The position numbers were made by a program, and so were the translations under genes. The notes below the pieces were generated by a model. That model was given only the letters and a program-made list of their open reading frames with translations, did not search any database and was not told the DNA's origin. From contig NZ_AJZM02000191.1 in the NCBI RefSeq assembly GCF_000272405.2, positions 25,237 through 89,236 on the forward strand: 64,000 nucleotides of DNA, in the 5' to 3' direction. The DNA comes from Vibrio tasmaniensis 1F-187 (lineage in GTDB: Bacteria > Pseudomonadota > Gammaproteobacteria > Enterobacterales > Vibrionaceae). This document shows positions 22,982-33,409 of this stretch, piece after piece (the first letter of the stretch is position 1; each line of letters begins with the position of its first letter).

Positions 22982-23902
22982 ATGACCACTAGCGATTCAA
23001 TGACACTAGCGACATCCATGAAACCAATAATAGTTATCACACCAACCATTACTCAATTTTGTCATCAGGCTTGGCAGATCAAAGCAAAGGCGTTGTACGT
23101 TGAAAACGATGACAGCAAAACCTACCTGATCACCGACGTGACACCTTTCCACCCAGTAAGTCATATTTGGCCAGACCACCCTGCAGACCGAGGTTTTGTC
23201 AGCCTAAATGGTGAACAGTATATTGTTGAAGACTGTCTTGTTGGTGCAGTAGAACAATCTACTGGTAAACTTCATATCGCAGCAGATATTCCTGTTAAGC
23301 GTGATACGGAAGGGTGGGCGTTTGTGGTTGTCCACCAGCTCCCCGCATCTGCTTCTAGGATTAAGGTTAGCGACGAAGTCCTGTTGACGGTTGATCAAGA
23401 GTACCAAGCAAGCCTTAGCCGCGGTCACAGTGCTGGCCACATCGCTTTTTTAGCGCTGAATAAAGTATTGGCTGAGAGTTATTGGCGTAAAGATGCAGAC
23501 CGAAAAGATCCACTCGGCAGCTACGACTTCAATAGCTACGCTCAAGTCACCAGCTTTGTGACGCCAGAATTATGTACAGACAAGTATCGTTTAGGCAAAA
23601 CCCTGAAGAAGCGCGGTTTGAACGTTGCAGACATGCTAACCAATCTTGATGGTATCGAAGCCGATATCAATCAGATGATTAAAGGTTGGCTCGCAGACTC
23701 GACGCCAGTAACAATGAGACTGGAAGGTGAGGCATTAACAGACTCTCGCTATTGGGAATGGCAGTTGGATAGCGACACTTTAGTGTCTATCCCGTGTGGT
23801 GGTACTCACATTGAGAATACGTCAGAGCTTAAGTCTTTATCGGTTAAGTTAACCCAGTTAGATGACCAGCATATTGAAATGCTGACGCATGTAATGCGAT
23901 GA
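22982..23902 (+). CDS. AlaX-like freestanding alanyl-tRNA editing protein
   Basis: Resembles the editing domain of alanyl-tRNA synthetase, which removes serine or glycine mischarged on tRNA-Ala. It has 306 residues. Zinc/catalytic residues are H149 and H153 (HSAGH) and C272-x3-H276 (CGGTH), the HxxxH...CxxxH pattern of this fold. The first ~135 residues form a beta-rich domain. Single gene between der and a diguanylate cyclase. Substrate specificity cannot be read from the sequence. The start could also be at an internal Met (MKPIIVITPT). Confidence 0.78.
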   Translation: MTTSDSMTLATSMKPIIVITPTITQFCHQAWQIKAKALYVENDDSKTYLITDVTPFHPVSHIWPDHPADRGFVSLNGEQYIVEDCLVGAVEQSTGKLHIAADIPVKRDTEGWAFVVVHQLPASASRIKVSDEVLLTVDQEYQASLSRGHSAGHIAFLALNKVLAESYWRKDADRKDPLGSYDFNSYAQVTSFVTPELCTDKYRLGKTLKKRGLNVADMLTNLDGIEADINQMIKGWLADSTPVTMRLEGEALTDSRYWEWQLDSDTLVSIPCGGTHIENTSELKSLSVKLTQLDDQHIEMLTHVMR

Positions 23903-24191
23903 TTTAGACTACAGATCGAAATAGCTTGTGCTGTTTGTTTTGTTTTTATATGTAACTTTTAATATAAATGACCATTTAAAATTGAAATGCAGCACATGTA
24001 ACTTATGCTTTCGGTGTATGGTGATATAAATATTCTTTTTGGGGTAGATCGCTGATCAAAATAGATAAAGCGAAAGATCAACCTATGATCTTCGGTGGTG
24101 TGTTGTGGTAATTTAGTGTGTTAATATTGACCAGTATATAGGCTTGCATAAGAACAAGCTGTTCCCACCATATAATTGAAAGCTTTAGTGA

Positions 24192-25187
24192 ATGAAACAA
24201 CAATTTTTATTAGAAGGTCACCGAGCAGTAAACAGTTTGCTTCGAAAGCTTGCCCTTGGGTTGGATCGCAAAGAATTAAATCGTAAGATCATTCAACTCA
24301 CCGAGCAGATTTTTGGTCAAAGGATGGCCTCTATCCTATTGCTAAACCCCGAATCGAATACATTACATTTAGAATATGCTCCAAACTTGCCTGATTTTTA
24401 TAACCAGCAGATAGAAGGGGTGGGGGTTGGTGCCGGAATTGGTTCTTGTGGCGAAGCGGCGGCACTTAAGAAAGCTGTCATGGTCTCCAATATTAATGCA
24501 CACCCGAATTGGACTCCTTTCTTAGCCTTAACCAATCAGGCCAATCTTCATGCATGTTGGTCAGTGCCAATCATCTCTTCACATGGTCACGTATTAGGTA
24601 CCTTCGCAATTTACAGTCAGTACATCTCTGAACCTCATGAGTTTGAACTTGAGATCTTAGAGTTATTGGCTTCTCTGTATTCAGTCGCGCTTGAGAAGTA
24701 TGAGTTAGAGAATCAACTCAACTTTTTTGCCAATCGGGACTCCCTAACACACAGTTTGAATCGCCGAGCATTGCTGAGAGAAGCCGAGCAGGTGTTAACT
24801 AACCGCTGTTTTACTGAAAAAGTGATGGCATGCCTGTTTGTTGATGTCGATAAATTTAAGTCAATAAACGATACGTTTGGCCACAGCTTTGGTGATGATG
24901 TGTTGTTAGCCGTTGCAAAAGTGCTTGATGAGGCAACGACTGCCTGTGCCAAGATAGGGCGCTATGGGGGCGATGAGTTTGTCGTGTTCTCTTGCTTCGA
25001 TGATCAAGAAAGTGTGCTGAACTTTTATCTAAGCTTAGAAAGAACCTTGGAACAAGCGCTCTATATCGATGGCACTCAGTTTTCTGTCAGCGTTGGACTT
25101 TCTTATGATAAAGATCCTGAGTCATTGGAAGGCTTGATCGCACAAGCTGATAAGAACATGTACCAAATCAAGCAAGCTAAGTCTTAG
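24192..25187 (+). CDS. GAF-GGDEF diguanylate cyclase
   Basis: Cytoplasmic protein of 331 residues with no TM segment. A GAF sensor domain covers about 15-165 (SILLLNPESNTLHLEYAPNL, GSCGEAAALKKAV, WSVPIISSHGHVLGTFAIY). A GGDEF cyclase domain covers about 175-330, with the intact GGDEF motif at residues 259-263. The usual RxxD inhibitory site five residues before GGDEF is missing (the segment is TACAKIGRYGGDEF), so product inhibition may be absent. The GAF ligand is unknown. Preceded by a 289-bp AT-rich gap. Confidence 0.9.
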   Translation: MKQQFLLEGHRAVNSLLRKLALGLDRKELNRKIIQLTEQIFGQRMASILLLNPESNTLHLEYAPNLPDFYNQQIEGVGVGAGIGSCGEAAALKKAVMVSNINAHPNWTPFLALTNQANLHACWSVPIISSHGHVLGTFAIYSQYISEPHEFELEILELLASLYSVALEKYELENQLNFFANRDSLTHSLNRRALLREAEQVLTNRCFTEKVMACLFVDVDKFKSINDTFGHSFGDDVLLAVAKVLDEATTACAKIGRYGGDEFVVFSCFDDQESVLNFYLSLERTLEQALYIDGTQFSVSVGLSYDKDPESLEGLIAQADKNMYQIKQAKS

Positions 25188-25229
25188 CAGTAGTAGATTG
25201 TAAAAAAAGTAGTGAATTAGGAAATGCTA

Positions 25230-25457
25230 ATGAGTGAAAATATCTGCCCTAAGTGCCAATCAGAGCTAGGTTGGGATGGAAAGTATCACTGTGAAAGTTG
25301 TCAGGCACACTTTACTAAGGTTGGGTTTTGCCCTGAGTGCAGCAGCCAACTTGAGAAGCTTCAAGCCTGTGGTGCAGCGAGCTATTTTTGTAATGGTGAG
25401 TGTAATGAGCTTAAATCTAAATCGAGAGTAAAGTTCGTATTTCAGCCTGCTGAATAG
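25230..25457 (+). CDS. Zinc-ribbon protein, YfgJ family
   Basis: Small protein of 75 residues resembling E. coli YfgJ. It has three zinc-knuckle pairs, CPKC, CESC and CPEC, then CGAASYFC and a conserved basic C-terminus (SKSRVKFVF). The function of the family is unknown. ATG 25230 (MSENICPKC) is better spaced from TTAGGA than ATG 25224. Convergent with xseA. Confidence 0.85.
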   Translation: MSENICPKCQSELGWDGKYHCESCQAHFTKVGFCPECSSQLEKLQACGAASYFCNGECNELKSKSRVKFVFQPAE

Positions 25458-25502
25458 ACTTAAGCCGAATCGCTTAAACGACTATCTGTAATGTTATATC
25501 AG

Positions 25503-25533
25503 AGACTCAATACCAAAGTGTTGGGTCTTTTTT
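25503..25533. terminator. Terminator between yfgJ-like gene and xseA
   Basis: AGACTCAA / TTGGGTCT stem with one G-T style mismatch and a TTTTTT tail on the plus strand. It may serve both convergent genes. Confidence 0.7.
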
Positions 25534-25546
25534 GTATCTAATGAAC

Positions 25547-26893
25547 CTAGAGCTCGCTCTTAGCGACTCTTGTGGTCACTTGCGACTCAATAACACCGTC
25601 TTCAACTTGGGTGGTGATCACTTCGCCCACTTCGACGTCGTTAATCGATGACAGGGTCTTGCTCGATGCTGAATGGGTAATACTGTAGCCACGTTTTAGG
25701 GTTGCTAATGGACTTACTGTTTCTAACTTCTCGGCAGCCATGGCTAGTTGGTGGCGAGTAGTTAGTAGTGTTTTATCCATTGCATCCAATAGCTTTTGCT
25801 CTGAACGTTGCAGATGCAGTTTTTGTTCACCAAGGCGTTTCACTGGTGAGTTCAGCTGAAGCTGGTGCTGTTTGCGCTCAACACGCTGTGCATGCTGCTT
25901 TAGGTATTGAGTCATACCACGACGCAAACGCATGTCTAAGTCATCAAGCTGCTGACTCTGCTTTTGCAGTTGGTAGCTCGGGTGTTGTTTCTCTAAGCGG
26001 TATTTCAACGTCTGAGTTGATTGCGCTTGTTTGATTAACACATGACGAATCGCACTCACTAAACGAGCACGTTTAGACGCATAAGCTTGCTCTTTATGAT
26101 TGTTGTCACGGCTAACTAATTCAGCGGCTGCTGATGGCGTTGGAGCACGCATATCTGCGACGAAATCCGCGATAGTGACATCGATTTCATGCCCAACGGC
26201 ACTGATAATCGGGATCTGGCTTGCTGCAATGGTGCGAGCTACGATCTCATTATTAAAGCACCATAGATCTTCCAAAGAACCGCCGCCTCGGCCAACGATC
26301 AATACATCACACTCATTGCGTTCATTGGCACGCCCAATCGCTTGAGCAATTTGAATCGCCGCTTCTTCGCCCTGAACCATGGTTGGGTAAACCACAACAG
26401 GCAATGAAGGATCGCGTCTTTTCAGTACATCGAGAATATCGAAGAGGGCTGCGCCTGTTTTAGAGGTGATAACGCCAACGCATTTAGGATGTTCTGGAAG
26501 AATTTGTTTACTGGACTGAGCAAATAAACCTTCCGCTGCCAAGTTCATCTTAAGTTTTTCAAACTCTTGCTGAAGCTTGCCGTCACCTTCTGGCTGCATG
26601 CTTTCGATGATGAGTTGATAATCACCGCGTGGCTCATAAAGAGATAGGCGCGCTTTAACTAGCACTTGATTACCGTTCTGAGGCTTAAAAGTCACACGAC
26701 GGTTATTGCCACGAAACATAGCGCACTTAACTTGAGCGCGAGAGTCTTTAAGCGTGAGGTACCAGTGACCAGAGACAGGTGCAGAGAAATTTGAGATTTC
26801 ACCAACGAGCCAGACTATTCCCATTTCGTTTTCTAATAGGAGACGAACCTCTGAATTGAGGCGAGAAACAGTAAAGATGTTTGGATTGGTCAT
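25547..26893 (-). CDS. xseA: Exodeoxyribonuclease VII large subunit
   Basis: Catalytic subunit of Exo VII, which degrades single-stranded DNA in both directions. It has 448 residues. The N-terminal OB fold (FTVSRLNSEVRLLLENEMGIVWLVGEISNF) and the catalytic core with GRGGGSLEDLWCFNNE, SAVGHEIDVTIADFVAD and RAPTPSAAAE are clear. A long coiled coil follows. I set the start at ATG 26893 (MTNPNIFTVSRLN); the frame stays open upstream but that stretch is not conserved. Divergent from guaB. Confidence 0.95.
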   Translation of the reverse strand: MTNPNIFTVSRLNSEVRLLLENEMGIVWLVGEISNFSAPVSGHWYLTLKDSRAQVKCAMFRGNNRRVTFKPQNGNQVLVKARLSLYEPRGDYQLIIESMQPEGDGKLQQEFEKLKMNLAAEGLFAQSSKQILPEHPKCVGVITSKTGAALFDILDVLKRRDPSLPVVVYPTMVQGEEAAIQIAQAIGRANERNECDVLIVGRGGGSLEDLWCFNNEIVARTIAASQIPIISAVGHEIDVTIADFVADMRAPTPSAAAELVSRDNNHKEQAYASKRARLVSAIRHVLIKQAQSTQTLKYRLEKQHPSYQLQKQSQQLDDLDMRLRRGMTQYLKQHAQRVERKQHQLQLNSPVKRLGEQKLHLQRSEQKLLDAMDKTLLTTRHQLAMAAEKLETVSPLATLKRGYSITHSASSKTLSSINDVEVGEVITTQVEDGVIESQVTTRVAKSEL

Positions 26894-27164
26894 AGAAGCG
26901 CTATCTATCCTTGAAGGAAGGTCTTTCTCTTGGAATCTCACTGGGCGTGAGTATGGAAGATAGCGGCAATATAATACATAGCAAGGGGGTAAATGCAAAT
27001 TAAAAGTATAAAAATGTGTAGCCAAGCGATTTCGTTGGCCGTATAATCCGTCCGCAATATCTAATCCAAATGCAGCTTGATTTTCCTTAATTGGCTGCCC
27101 TCATTAGGCGAAACGATGAGATTGGATTGTTTCTTTTTACTCCTATTATTGTGAGATATTGCAA

Positions 27165-28628
27165 ATGCTAAGAATTGCCAAAGAAGCGCTGACATTCGAC
27201 GACGTACTGCTAGTGCCAGCACACTCCACCGTTCTCCCTAATACAGCTGATCTTCGCACTCAGTTGACGAAGAATATTTCCCTAAACATCCCAATGATCT
27301 CTGCATCGATGGATACTGTGACAGAAGCTCGCCTAGCGATTGCACTGGCGCAAGAAGGCGGAATAGGCTTCATTCATAAGAACATGTCTATTGAACAGCA
27401 AGCTGAAATGGTTCGCCAGGTTAAAATTTACGAAGCAGGTGTGGTTTCTCACCCTGTTACTGTAAACCCTGACGCGACAATCGCTGATGTTGTAGCTCTT
27501 ACTCAAAAACACGGCTTCGCCGGTTTCCCTGTTGTTACTGAAACAAACGAACTTGTTGGTATTATTACTGGCCGTGACGTTCGCTTTGTGACTGACCTTT
27601 CTAAGAAAGTTGACGTAGTAATGACGCCTAAAGCTCGCCTTGCTTCTGTTAAAGAAGGTGCAACTCGTGAAGAAGTTCAAGAGAAAATGCACGAAGCGCG
27701 TGTTGAAAAAGTTCTTGTTGTAAATGATGACTTCCAACTTACGGGAATGATCACTGCAAAAGATTTCCACAAAGCAGAACGTAAACCAAACGCTTGTAAA
27801 GATGAGCGCGGCAGCCTACGTGTAGGTGCAGCTGTTGGTGCTGGTGCTGGTAACGAAGAGCGCGTTGCTGCTCTAGTTGAAGCTGGCGTAGACGTTCTAC
27901 TTATCGACTCTTCACACGGTCACTCTGAAGGCGTACTTAACCGTATCCGCGATACGCGTGCTGCATACCCTGACCTACAAATTATCGGTGGTAACGTAGC
28001 AACTGGCGCTGGCGCTCGTGCTCTTATCGAAGCGGGTGTTAGTGCGGTTAAAGTAGGTATCGGCCCGGGTTCAATCTGTACGACTCGCATCGTTACTGGT
28101 GTTGGTGTTCCTCAAGTAACAGCAATTGCAGACGCAGCTGAAGTAGCAAACGAATACGGTATTCCAGTAATCGCAGATGGCGGCATCCGCTTCTCTGGCG
28201 ATATCTGTAAAGCTATCGTTGCTGGCGCATCTTGTGTGATGGTTGGTTCAATGTTCGCGGGTACTGAAGAAGCACCGGGTGAAGTTATCCTTTACAACGG
28301 TCGTTCTTACAAGTCTTACCGTGGTATGGGTTCTCTTGGCGCTATGTCTCAAGGTTCTTCTGACCGTTACTTCCAATCTGATAACGCTGCAGACAAGCTT
28401 GTTCCAGAAGGTATTGAAGGTCGTATCGCATACAAAGGTCGTCTAAAAGAGATCGTTCACCAACAGATGGGCGGTTTACGCTCAAGCATGGGCCTAACGG
28501 GTTCTGCAACTGTTGAAGACATGCGTACTAAAGCTGAGTTTGTTCGTATCTCTGGTGCGGGCATGAAAGAATCTCACGTACACGATGTTCAAATCACGAA
28601 AGAAGCACCTAACTACCGTTTAGGTTAA
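27165..28628 (+). CDS. guaB: IMP dehydrogenase
   Basis: Oxidises IMP to XMP, the committed step to GMP. It has 487 residues. The catalytic C305 lies in GPGSICTTR. Two CBS domains sit at about 95-205 inside the TIM barrel ([28 protein letters not shown]). ATG 27165 ([16 protein letters not shown]) matches the family. Followed by guaA after 202 bp. Confidence 0.98.
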   Translation: MLRIAKEALTFDDVLLVPAHSTVLPNTADLRTQLTKNISLNIPMISASMDTVTEARLAIALAQEGGIGFIHKNMSIEQQAEMVRQVKIYEAGVVSHPVTVNPDATIADVVALTQKHGFAGFPVVTETNELVGIITGRDVRFVTDLSKKVDVVMTPKARLASVKEGATREEVQEKMHEARVEKVLVVNDDFQLTGMITAKDFHKAERKPNACKDERGSLRVGAAVGAGAGNEERVAALVEAGVDVLLIDSSHGHSEGVLNRIRDTRAAYPDLQIIGGNVATGAGARALIEAGVSAVKVGIGPGSICTTRIVTGVGVPQVTAIADAAEVANEYGIPVIADGGIRFSGDICKAIVAGASCVMVGSMFAGTEEAPGEVILYNGRSYKSYRGMGSLGAMSQGSSDRYFQSDNAADKLVPEGIEGRIAYKGRLKEIVHQQMGGLRSSMGLTGSATVEDMRTKAEFVRISGAGMKESHVHDVQITKEAPNYRLG

Positions 28629-28649
28629 TAATACGTCCAAACGTTTGAA

Positions 28650-28680
28650 TAATGTGCTGATTTAGTCGGCACATTATTTT
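28650..28680 (+). terminator. Hairpin after guaB
   Basis: AATGTGC / GCACATT stem with an 11-nt loop, followed by ATTTTAT. It could attenuate transcription between guaB and guaA. Confidence 0.65.
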
Positions 28681-28740
28681 ATCTACCGTCTGTTTTGTTA
28701 AAAGTCCGACTTTCTCAAAACACGTGGTTAAAGATAACCA

Positions 28741-28756
28741 ACGAAAACGTTTGCTT
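28741..28756 (+). promoter_or_regulatory. Putative PurR operator before guaA
   Basis: ACGAAAACGTTTGCTT matches the PurR consensus ACGCAAACGTTTNCGT at most positions around the AACGTT centre. It lies 75 bp before guaA. A weaker look-alike (CCAAACGTTTGAAT) lies at about 28637-28650. Purine-dependent repression is an inference. Confidence 0.65.
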
Positions 28757-28830
28757 TATTTCTTGAAGAGTTAATCAGAGGTGAGTAAACTCGCCTCCGT
28801 TTTATCACATAGCCAATAAGACTGCTTACA

Positions 28831-30384
28831 ATGACTAAAAATATTCATGACCAACGTATTCTAATTCTGGACTTCGGTTCTCAATACACACAGCTAGTAG
28901 CTCGTCGTATTCGTGAGATCGGTGTTTACTGTGAACTTTGGAGCTGGGACGTAGAAGAAGCGGATATTCGTGAATTCAATCCAGACGGTATCATCCTATC
29001 TGGTGGCCCTGAAAGTGTAACGGAAGATAATTCTCCACGTGCACCTCAGTACGTATTTGATTCAGGTGTTCCTGTCTTCGGTATCTGCTACGGCATGCAA
29101 ACGATGGCTGAGCAACTTGGCGGTAAAGTAGCAACGTCTACTGAGCGTGAGTTCGGCTACGCGGCTGTACAAGTGACGGGTGAATCTGCACTTTTCGCCG
29201 ACCTTGAGACAACTCAAGATGTTTGGATGAGCCATGGTGACAAAGTGGTTGAAATCCCTGCTGATTTCACAAAAATCGCAGAGACAGATACTTGCCCATA
29301 CGCTGCAATGGCAAACGAAGAGAAGAAATACTACGGTGTTCAATTCCACCCAGAAGTAACGCACACTAAAAACGGCCTAAAAATGCTTGAGAACTTCGTT
29401 CTTAACGCGTGTGGTTGTGAAGGTCTGTGGACTTCAGCATCTATCATTGAAGATGCAGTTGCACGTATTAAAGAGCAAGTAGGTGACGACGAAGTTATCC
29501 TTGGCCTTTCTGGTGGTGTTGATTCATCAGTAGTCGCAATGCTTGCTCACCGCGCTATCGGCGACAAACTAACATGTGTATTTGTAGATAACGGCCTTCT
29601 TCGTTTAAACGAAGGTGAGCAGGTTATGGAGATGTTTGGTGACCAATTCGGCCTAAACATCATTAAAGTTGATGCGGAAGATCGTTTCCTTGACGCTCTG
29701 GAAGGCGAAGCTGAACCAGAAGCGAAACGTAAGATCATCGGTCACGTATTCGTAGATATCTTCGACGAAGAGTCTAAGAAACTGAAGAATGCTAAATGGC
29801 TTGCTCAGGGTACTATCTACCCAGACGTAATCGAGTCTGCAGCATCTAAGACAGGTAAAGCACACGTAATCAAATCTCACCACAACGTTGGTGGCCTTCC
29901 TGATGATATGGAAATGGGCCTTGTTGAGCCTCTACGTGAGCTGTTTAAAGATGAAGTACGTAAGATCGGCCTAGAGCTTGGTCTTCCATACAACATGCTT
30001 TACCGCCACCCATTCCCAGGTCCAGGTCTAGGTGTTCGTGTACTTGGTGAAGTGAAGAAAGAGTACTGTGATTTACTGCGTCGTGCTGATGCTATCTTCA
30101 TTGAAGAGCTTCACGCTGCTGACCTTTACCACAAAGTATCTCAAGCATTCACGGTATTCCTACCTGTACGTTCAGTTGGCGTAATGGGCGATGGCCGTAA
30201 GTACGATTGGGTTGTATCTCTACGTGCAGTAGAAACTATCGACTTCATGACTGCTCACTGGGCACACTTACCATACGACTTCCTAGGTAAGGTATCTAAC
30301 CGTATTATCAACGAAGTTAACGGCATTTCACGTGTTGTTTACGATATTTCTGGTAAACCACCAGCAACTATCGAGTGGGAATAA
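28831..30384 (+). CDS. guaA: GMP synthase (glutamine-hydrolysing)
   Basis: Converts XMP to GMP using glutamine ammonia. It has 517 residues. The class I amidotransferase domain shows C86 (GICYGMQ) and FHPEVTHT. The ATP-pyrophosphatase P-loop is LSGGVDSSV. The C-terminal dimerisation domain ends in the conserved PPATIEWE. Confidence 0.98.
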   Translation: MTKNIHDQRILILDFGSQYTQLVARRIREIGVYCELWSWDVEEADIREFNPDGIILSGGPESVTEDNSPRAPQYVFDSGVPVFGICYGMQTMAEQLGGKVATSTEREFGYAAVQVTGESALFADLETTQDVWMSHGDKVVEIPADFTKIAETDTCPYAAMANEEKKYYGVQFHPEVTHTKNGLKMLENFVLNACGCEGLWTSASIIEDAVARIKEQVGDDEVILGLSGGVDSSVVAMLAHRAIGDKLTCVFVDNGLLRLNEGEQVMEMFGDQFGLNIIKVDAEDRFLDALEGEAEPEAKRKIIGHVFVDIFDEESKKLKNAKWLAQGTIYPDVIESAASKTGKAHVIKSHHNVGGLPDDMEMGLVEPLRELFKDEVRKIGLELGLPYNMLYRHPFPGPGLGVRVLGEVKKEYCDLLRRADAIFIEELHAADLYHKVSQAFTVFLPVRSVGVMGDGRKYDWVVSLRAVETIDFMTAHWAHLPYDFLGKVSNRIINEVNGISRVVYDISGKPPATIEWE

Positions 30385-30420
30385 TCTCTTAGAGATTTAA
30401 CCAGTTTTGATTAAGATCTT

Positions 30421-30450
30421 AAGCCTCGAACTCAGTTCGAGGCTTTTTTC
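30421..30450 (+). terminator. Terminator of guaA
   Basis: Ten-bp stem AAGCCTCGAA / TTCGAGGCTT with a 5-nt loop and a run of Ts. Confidence 0.9.
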
Positions 30451-30672
30451 TTTCTGACTCAGGGTATTAAAAGCTTATAGCTGACAACTAGACACCAAAT
30501 CAGTTGGAAACTAGATATCACCTCAAGAAACAATGAGACGTTTTGTTGTGTTGAAGGATACATAAAAGTGTCACTCGCACTTTTTATAAATTCACATGGT
30601 AACGACTGGCTCATTTCCCATGCGCCGCATACTCTTTGATGGACTTATTAAGGACAGATAAGAGAATCCATC

Positions 30673-32385
30673 ATGTTAAAAATCAAATATTTGGCGACAG
30701 TCGTTGGCTGCACTTTAGCAGCACACAGTTACGCGTCTTTGAACATTCAACCTGATCCGCAAAACCCGAATGGCTACCTTGTTGAAAAGTCTGCACTGCA
30801 AGCTGCTGAACAAGCGAAAACATCCGATCCTATGTATGCGATCTGGTCACAAGCATTACAAACTCGTCCCAATAGTATTGTTGAAGCTATTGAACCGGGT
30901 TTAGCCTCGAATCCTGAAAATGTGAAACGAGTCGAGCGTGTATTCCCTCAATCTGAATGGGACTTCCTCACTCAGATGGCTGCGGCAGAATACACGTACA
31001 CTCGCTTCTTACGGGCGATTGGTAAATTCCCAGCCTTCTGTGGAGAGTACACTGATGGCCGAGACTCAGACGCCATCTGTAAAAAATCCATCATCACGGC
31101 CTTTGCTCATTTCGCTCAAGAAACAGGCGGGCACATCGCAATAGATAACACCTCTGATAACCCATTAGCTCTAGAAGAGTGGCAGCAAGCGCTGGTGCAT
31201 GTTCGAGAAATGGGTTGGTCAGAAGGTCAAGAGGGTTACACCACCGGTTGTGGTCAGAACGATTGGCAGAATGCACGTTGGCCTTGTGCGGCAGGGCAGG
31301 GTTACTTTGGACGTGGTGCTAAACAGCTTTCTTACCATTTTAACTACGGTGCGTTCTCGGAAGTTATGTTCGATGGTGATGCGACGGTTCTATTGAATAA
31401 CCCAGGTTTGGTTGCTGATTCATGGTTGAATTTGGCTTCTGCTATCTGGTTCTTCCTTACACCTCAAGCTCCTAAACCTGCCATGCTGCACGTTATTGAC
31501 CGCACTTGGACACCCTCTCAGCGTGAGTTGGATGCGGGAATTGGCTATGGGTTTGGTACCACAATCAACGTAATTAATGGTGGTATCGAGTGTGGTGAGC
31601 AGAACAAAGACAAAGGCCAACCGGTTAACCGAATTCGTTATTGGGAAGGATTAGCTGCGCATTATCTGATCCCTGTAGAAGCGGATGAAGCCAATACATG
31701 TTGGCAGCAAACGCCTTATGGAAGCTTGAACTTGAATGGTGCGACTGATGTGTTGTACACCAACTGGGATGGTAACTGGAAATACTACGCAGACCGCCCA
31801 GAAGGCTATTCATTTGAGTGTGAGCTTGTTGGTTTCCAAACCGCTTATTCAGCCTTGGTGGCCGGAGATTATGAGAAGTGTGTGACCAATTTTTATGGAT
31901 CACATGCGAGTTGGCCTGAAGTGAAAGTGGTCGATAAGCTTGATCCGGTTGACCCTGGTACTAATCCCGGTGGCAACGGTTGGAGTGCGACCAAGGTTTA
32001 CAATGCTGGCGATCAAGTCACTCACAACGGCGCGACTTACCAAGCTAAATGGTGGACTCAAGGGGATGATCCTGCCAATGACGGCCCTTGGAAATTTGTA
32101 GCGGGTGAACCAACACCACCCGTAGTGACAGATCCATCGCCAGTTGTCCCTGCACCTGTCGATCCTGCTCCGGTAGACCCAACACCGGTTGAACCACCTG
32201 TGACTGAGCCGCCTGTCGTTGTTGATCCATCGGTGTTTATCACATGGCAAGCGGGTGTTAGCCAAGTGAGCAATGGCGACAAGGTGACACATAATGGCAA
32301 GTGCTTCGTAGCTAAAAACGGTCCTGGTGTCTGGGAAAGCCCTGTTCAATCGAACTGGTTCTGGGATGAAATTAGCTGTAAATAA
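30673..32385 (+). CDS. Secreted GH19 chitinase with two C-terminal CBMs
   Basis: Extracellular endochitinase of 570 residues. A signal peptide ends near residue 21 (HSYA/SL). A GH19 catalytic domain covers about 80-400, with FAHFAQETGGH (putative catalytic Glu150) and the family signature GYFGRGAKQLSYHFNYG. A CBM5/12-type module lies at 437-474 (WSATKVYNAGDQVTHNG, with aromatic YQAKWWTQGDDP). A Pro/Thr/Val linker runs over about 477-520. A second, divergent CBM5/12-like module lies at 521-570 and ends in a Cys pair. Likely role: chitin use on marine particles. Confidence 0.9.
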   Translation: MLKIKYLATVVGCTLAAHSYASLNIQPDPQNPNGYLVEKSALQAAEQAKTSDPMYAIWSQALQTRPNSIVEAIEPGLASNPENVKRVERVFPQSEWDFLTQMAAAEYTYTRFLRAIGKFPAFCGEYTDGRDSDAICKKSIITAFAHFAQETGGHIAIDNTSDNPLALEEWQQALVHVREMGWSEGQEGYTTGCGQNDWQNARWPCAAGQGYFGRGAKQLSYHFNYGAFSEVMFDGDATVLLNNPGLVADSWLNLASAIWFFLTPQAPKPAMLHVIDRTWTPSQRELDAGIGYGFGTTINVINGGIECGEQNKDKGQPVNRIRYWEGLAAHYLIPVEADEANTCWQQTPYGSLNLNGATDVLYTNWDGNWKYYADRPEGYSFECELVGFQTAYSALVAGDYEKCVTNFYGSHASWPEVKVVDKLDPVDPGTNPGGNGWSATKVYNAGDQVTHNGATYQAKWWTQGDDPANDGPWKFVAGEPTPPVVTDPSPVVPAPVDPAPVDPTPVEPPVTEPPVVVDPSVFITWQAGVSQVSNGDKVTHNGKCFVAKNGPGVWESPVQSNWFWDEISCK

Positions 32386-32392
32386 TTAAACT

Positions 32393-32422
32393 AAGCAAGC
32401 CTCTGTTATAAGAGGCTTGCTT
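32393..32422 (+). terminator. Hairpin after chitinase gene
   Basis: Twelve-bp stem AAGCAAGCCTCT / AGAGGCTTGCTT with a 6-nt loop. The T tail is short. Confidence 0.7.
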
Positions 32423-32527
32423 GTTCAGTGACAGTTATACGACACTTCCCTTACTTTCTATTACAGTAGTGCTTTCCATTTATCGATAAACTGTGTTCGT
32501 GAATAATTCTATTACAGGGCAATTAAA

Positions 32528-33322
32528 ATGAAGTTAAAGCTATCTATTCTTGCGTTATTGGTAACTGGAGTTACTGGGTGTAACAGTACGCCGCAGTCAG
32601 GTCTCGAGCAAAGTTTGGGCTGGGGTAATTATGGCAGTTTGAGTTTTGAAACGAGCTCTGAAGGTATTGTTGCTCAGCGTTATCAAGTATTAAAAAGTCC
32701 TGTAGGCCAAATCACGTCTATAGAGGAGCAAGGTAACCAAATTCATGTTATTCAAACACTTGAAGGCGCTTTAATTAAAGGTGTCGATAGTACAGGCATT
32801 ATGAATTACGAAGGCTGTATGGAGTCTGTTGGGGAAGTTGATGCTGCTGTTAATGCATACCCGTCAATCGTTCAATTCTTATTAAAGCAAGCTGCGCCTC
32901 AAGGTCCTAATTCTGTATCAACATCATTACCTTTCACTGTCTCAGAATCAGCCAATAACGCTCAAATTTACATTGGTGAAGCAACTTCTGTAGAAATTGA
33001 AGGTGAAAGCTATCCTATCGGTCCTATGATCGAACTTTCTGCGCCGTGGGGGGCATCTGGCCAAATCACATCTGTAGATGCGACAACCTTTGAATTTTCA
33101 TATTTTACGACCAACGATGGCCACAAAGATACGGTTGATATCCGTGGTGCATGGAGCCAAAGTATGGGCCCGATGGATAAGTTTAACCAAGAACCTTCGG
33201 GAGAGTGGTTAGCGTGTGTAAAGCCCGAGGTTCAAGCGGTCTTGATGGAACAAAGCCCTAAACGAGTTGGCGAGATACTTGAAATCATCACGAAAGCCGA
33301 ACTGGCGAACGATGCAATCTAA
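32528..33322 (+). CDS. Predicted lipoprotein of unknown function
   Basis: A protein of 264 residues with a lipoprotein signal peptide, lipobox VTGC and Cys18. Asn19 at +2 argues for outer-membrane sorting under the Lol rule. The mature part looks beta-rich with no recognised motif. It contains only a few cysteines (GCMES, LACVK). Single gene between the chitinase and a transporter. I do not recognise the family. Confidence 0.75.
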   Translation: MKLKLSILALLVTGVTGCNSTPQSGLEQSLGWGNYGSLSFETSSEGIVAQRYQVLKSPVGQITSIEEQGNQIHVIQTLEGALIKGVDSTGIMNYEGCMESVGEVDAAVNAYPSIVQFLLKQAAPQGPNSVSTSLPFTVSESANNAQIYIGEATSVEIEGESYPIGPMIELSAPWGASGQITSVDATTFEFSYFTTNDGHKDTVDIRGAWSQSMGPMDKFNQEPSGEWLACVKPEVQAVLMEQSPKRVGEILEIITKAELANDAI

Positions 33323-33409
33323 GATTGCGATTTAGCGATCTATCTTTTTATGCCGTTCGGATTAAAATTTGCGTACAAATTTTATTAACTTTTTTTAAAG
33401 GCGCGCAAA

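Noticed and set aside
31900-32349. 149-codon antisense ORF over the chitinase linker and CBM region
   Set aside because: Arises from the proline-rich linker; no start context and no recognisable protein.
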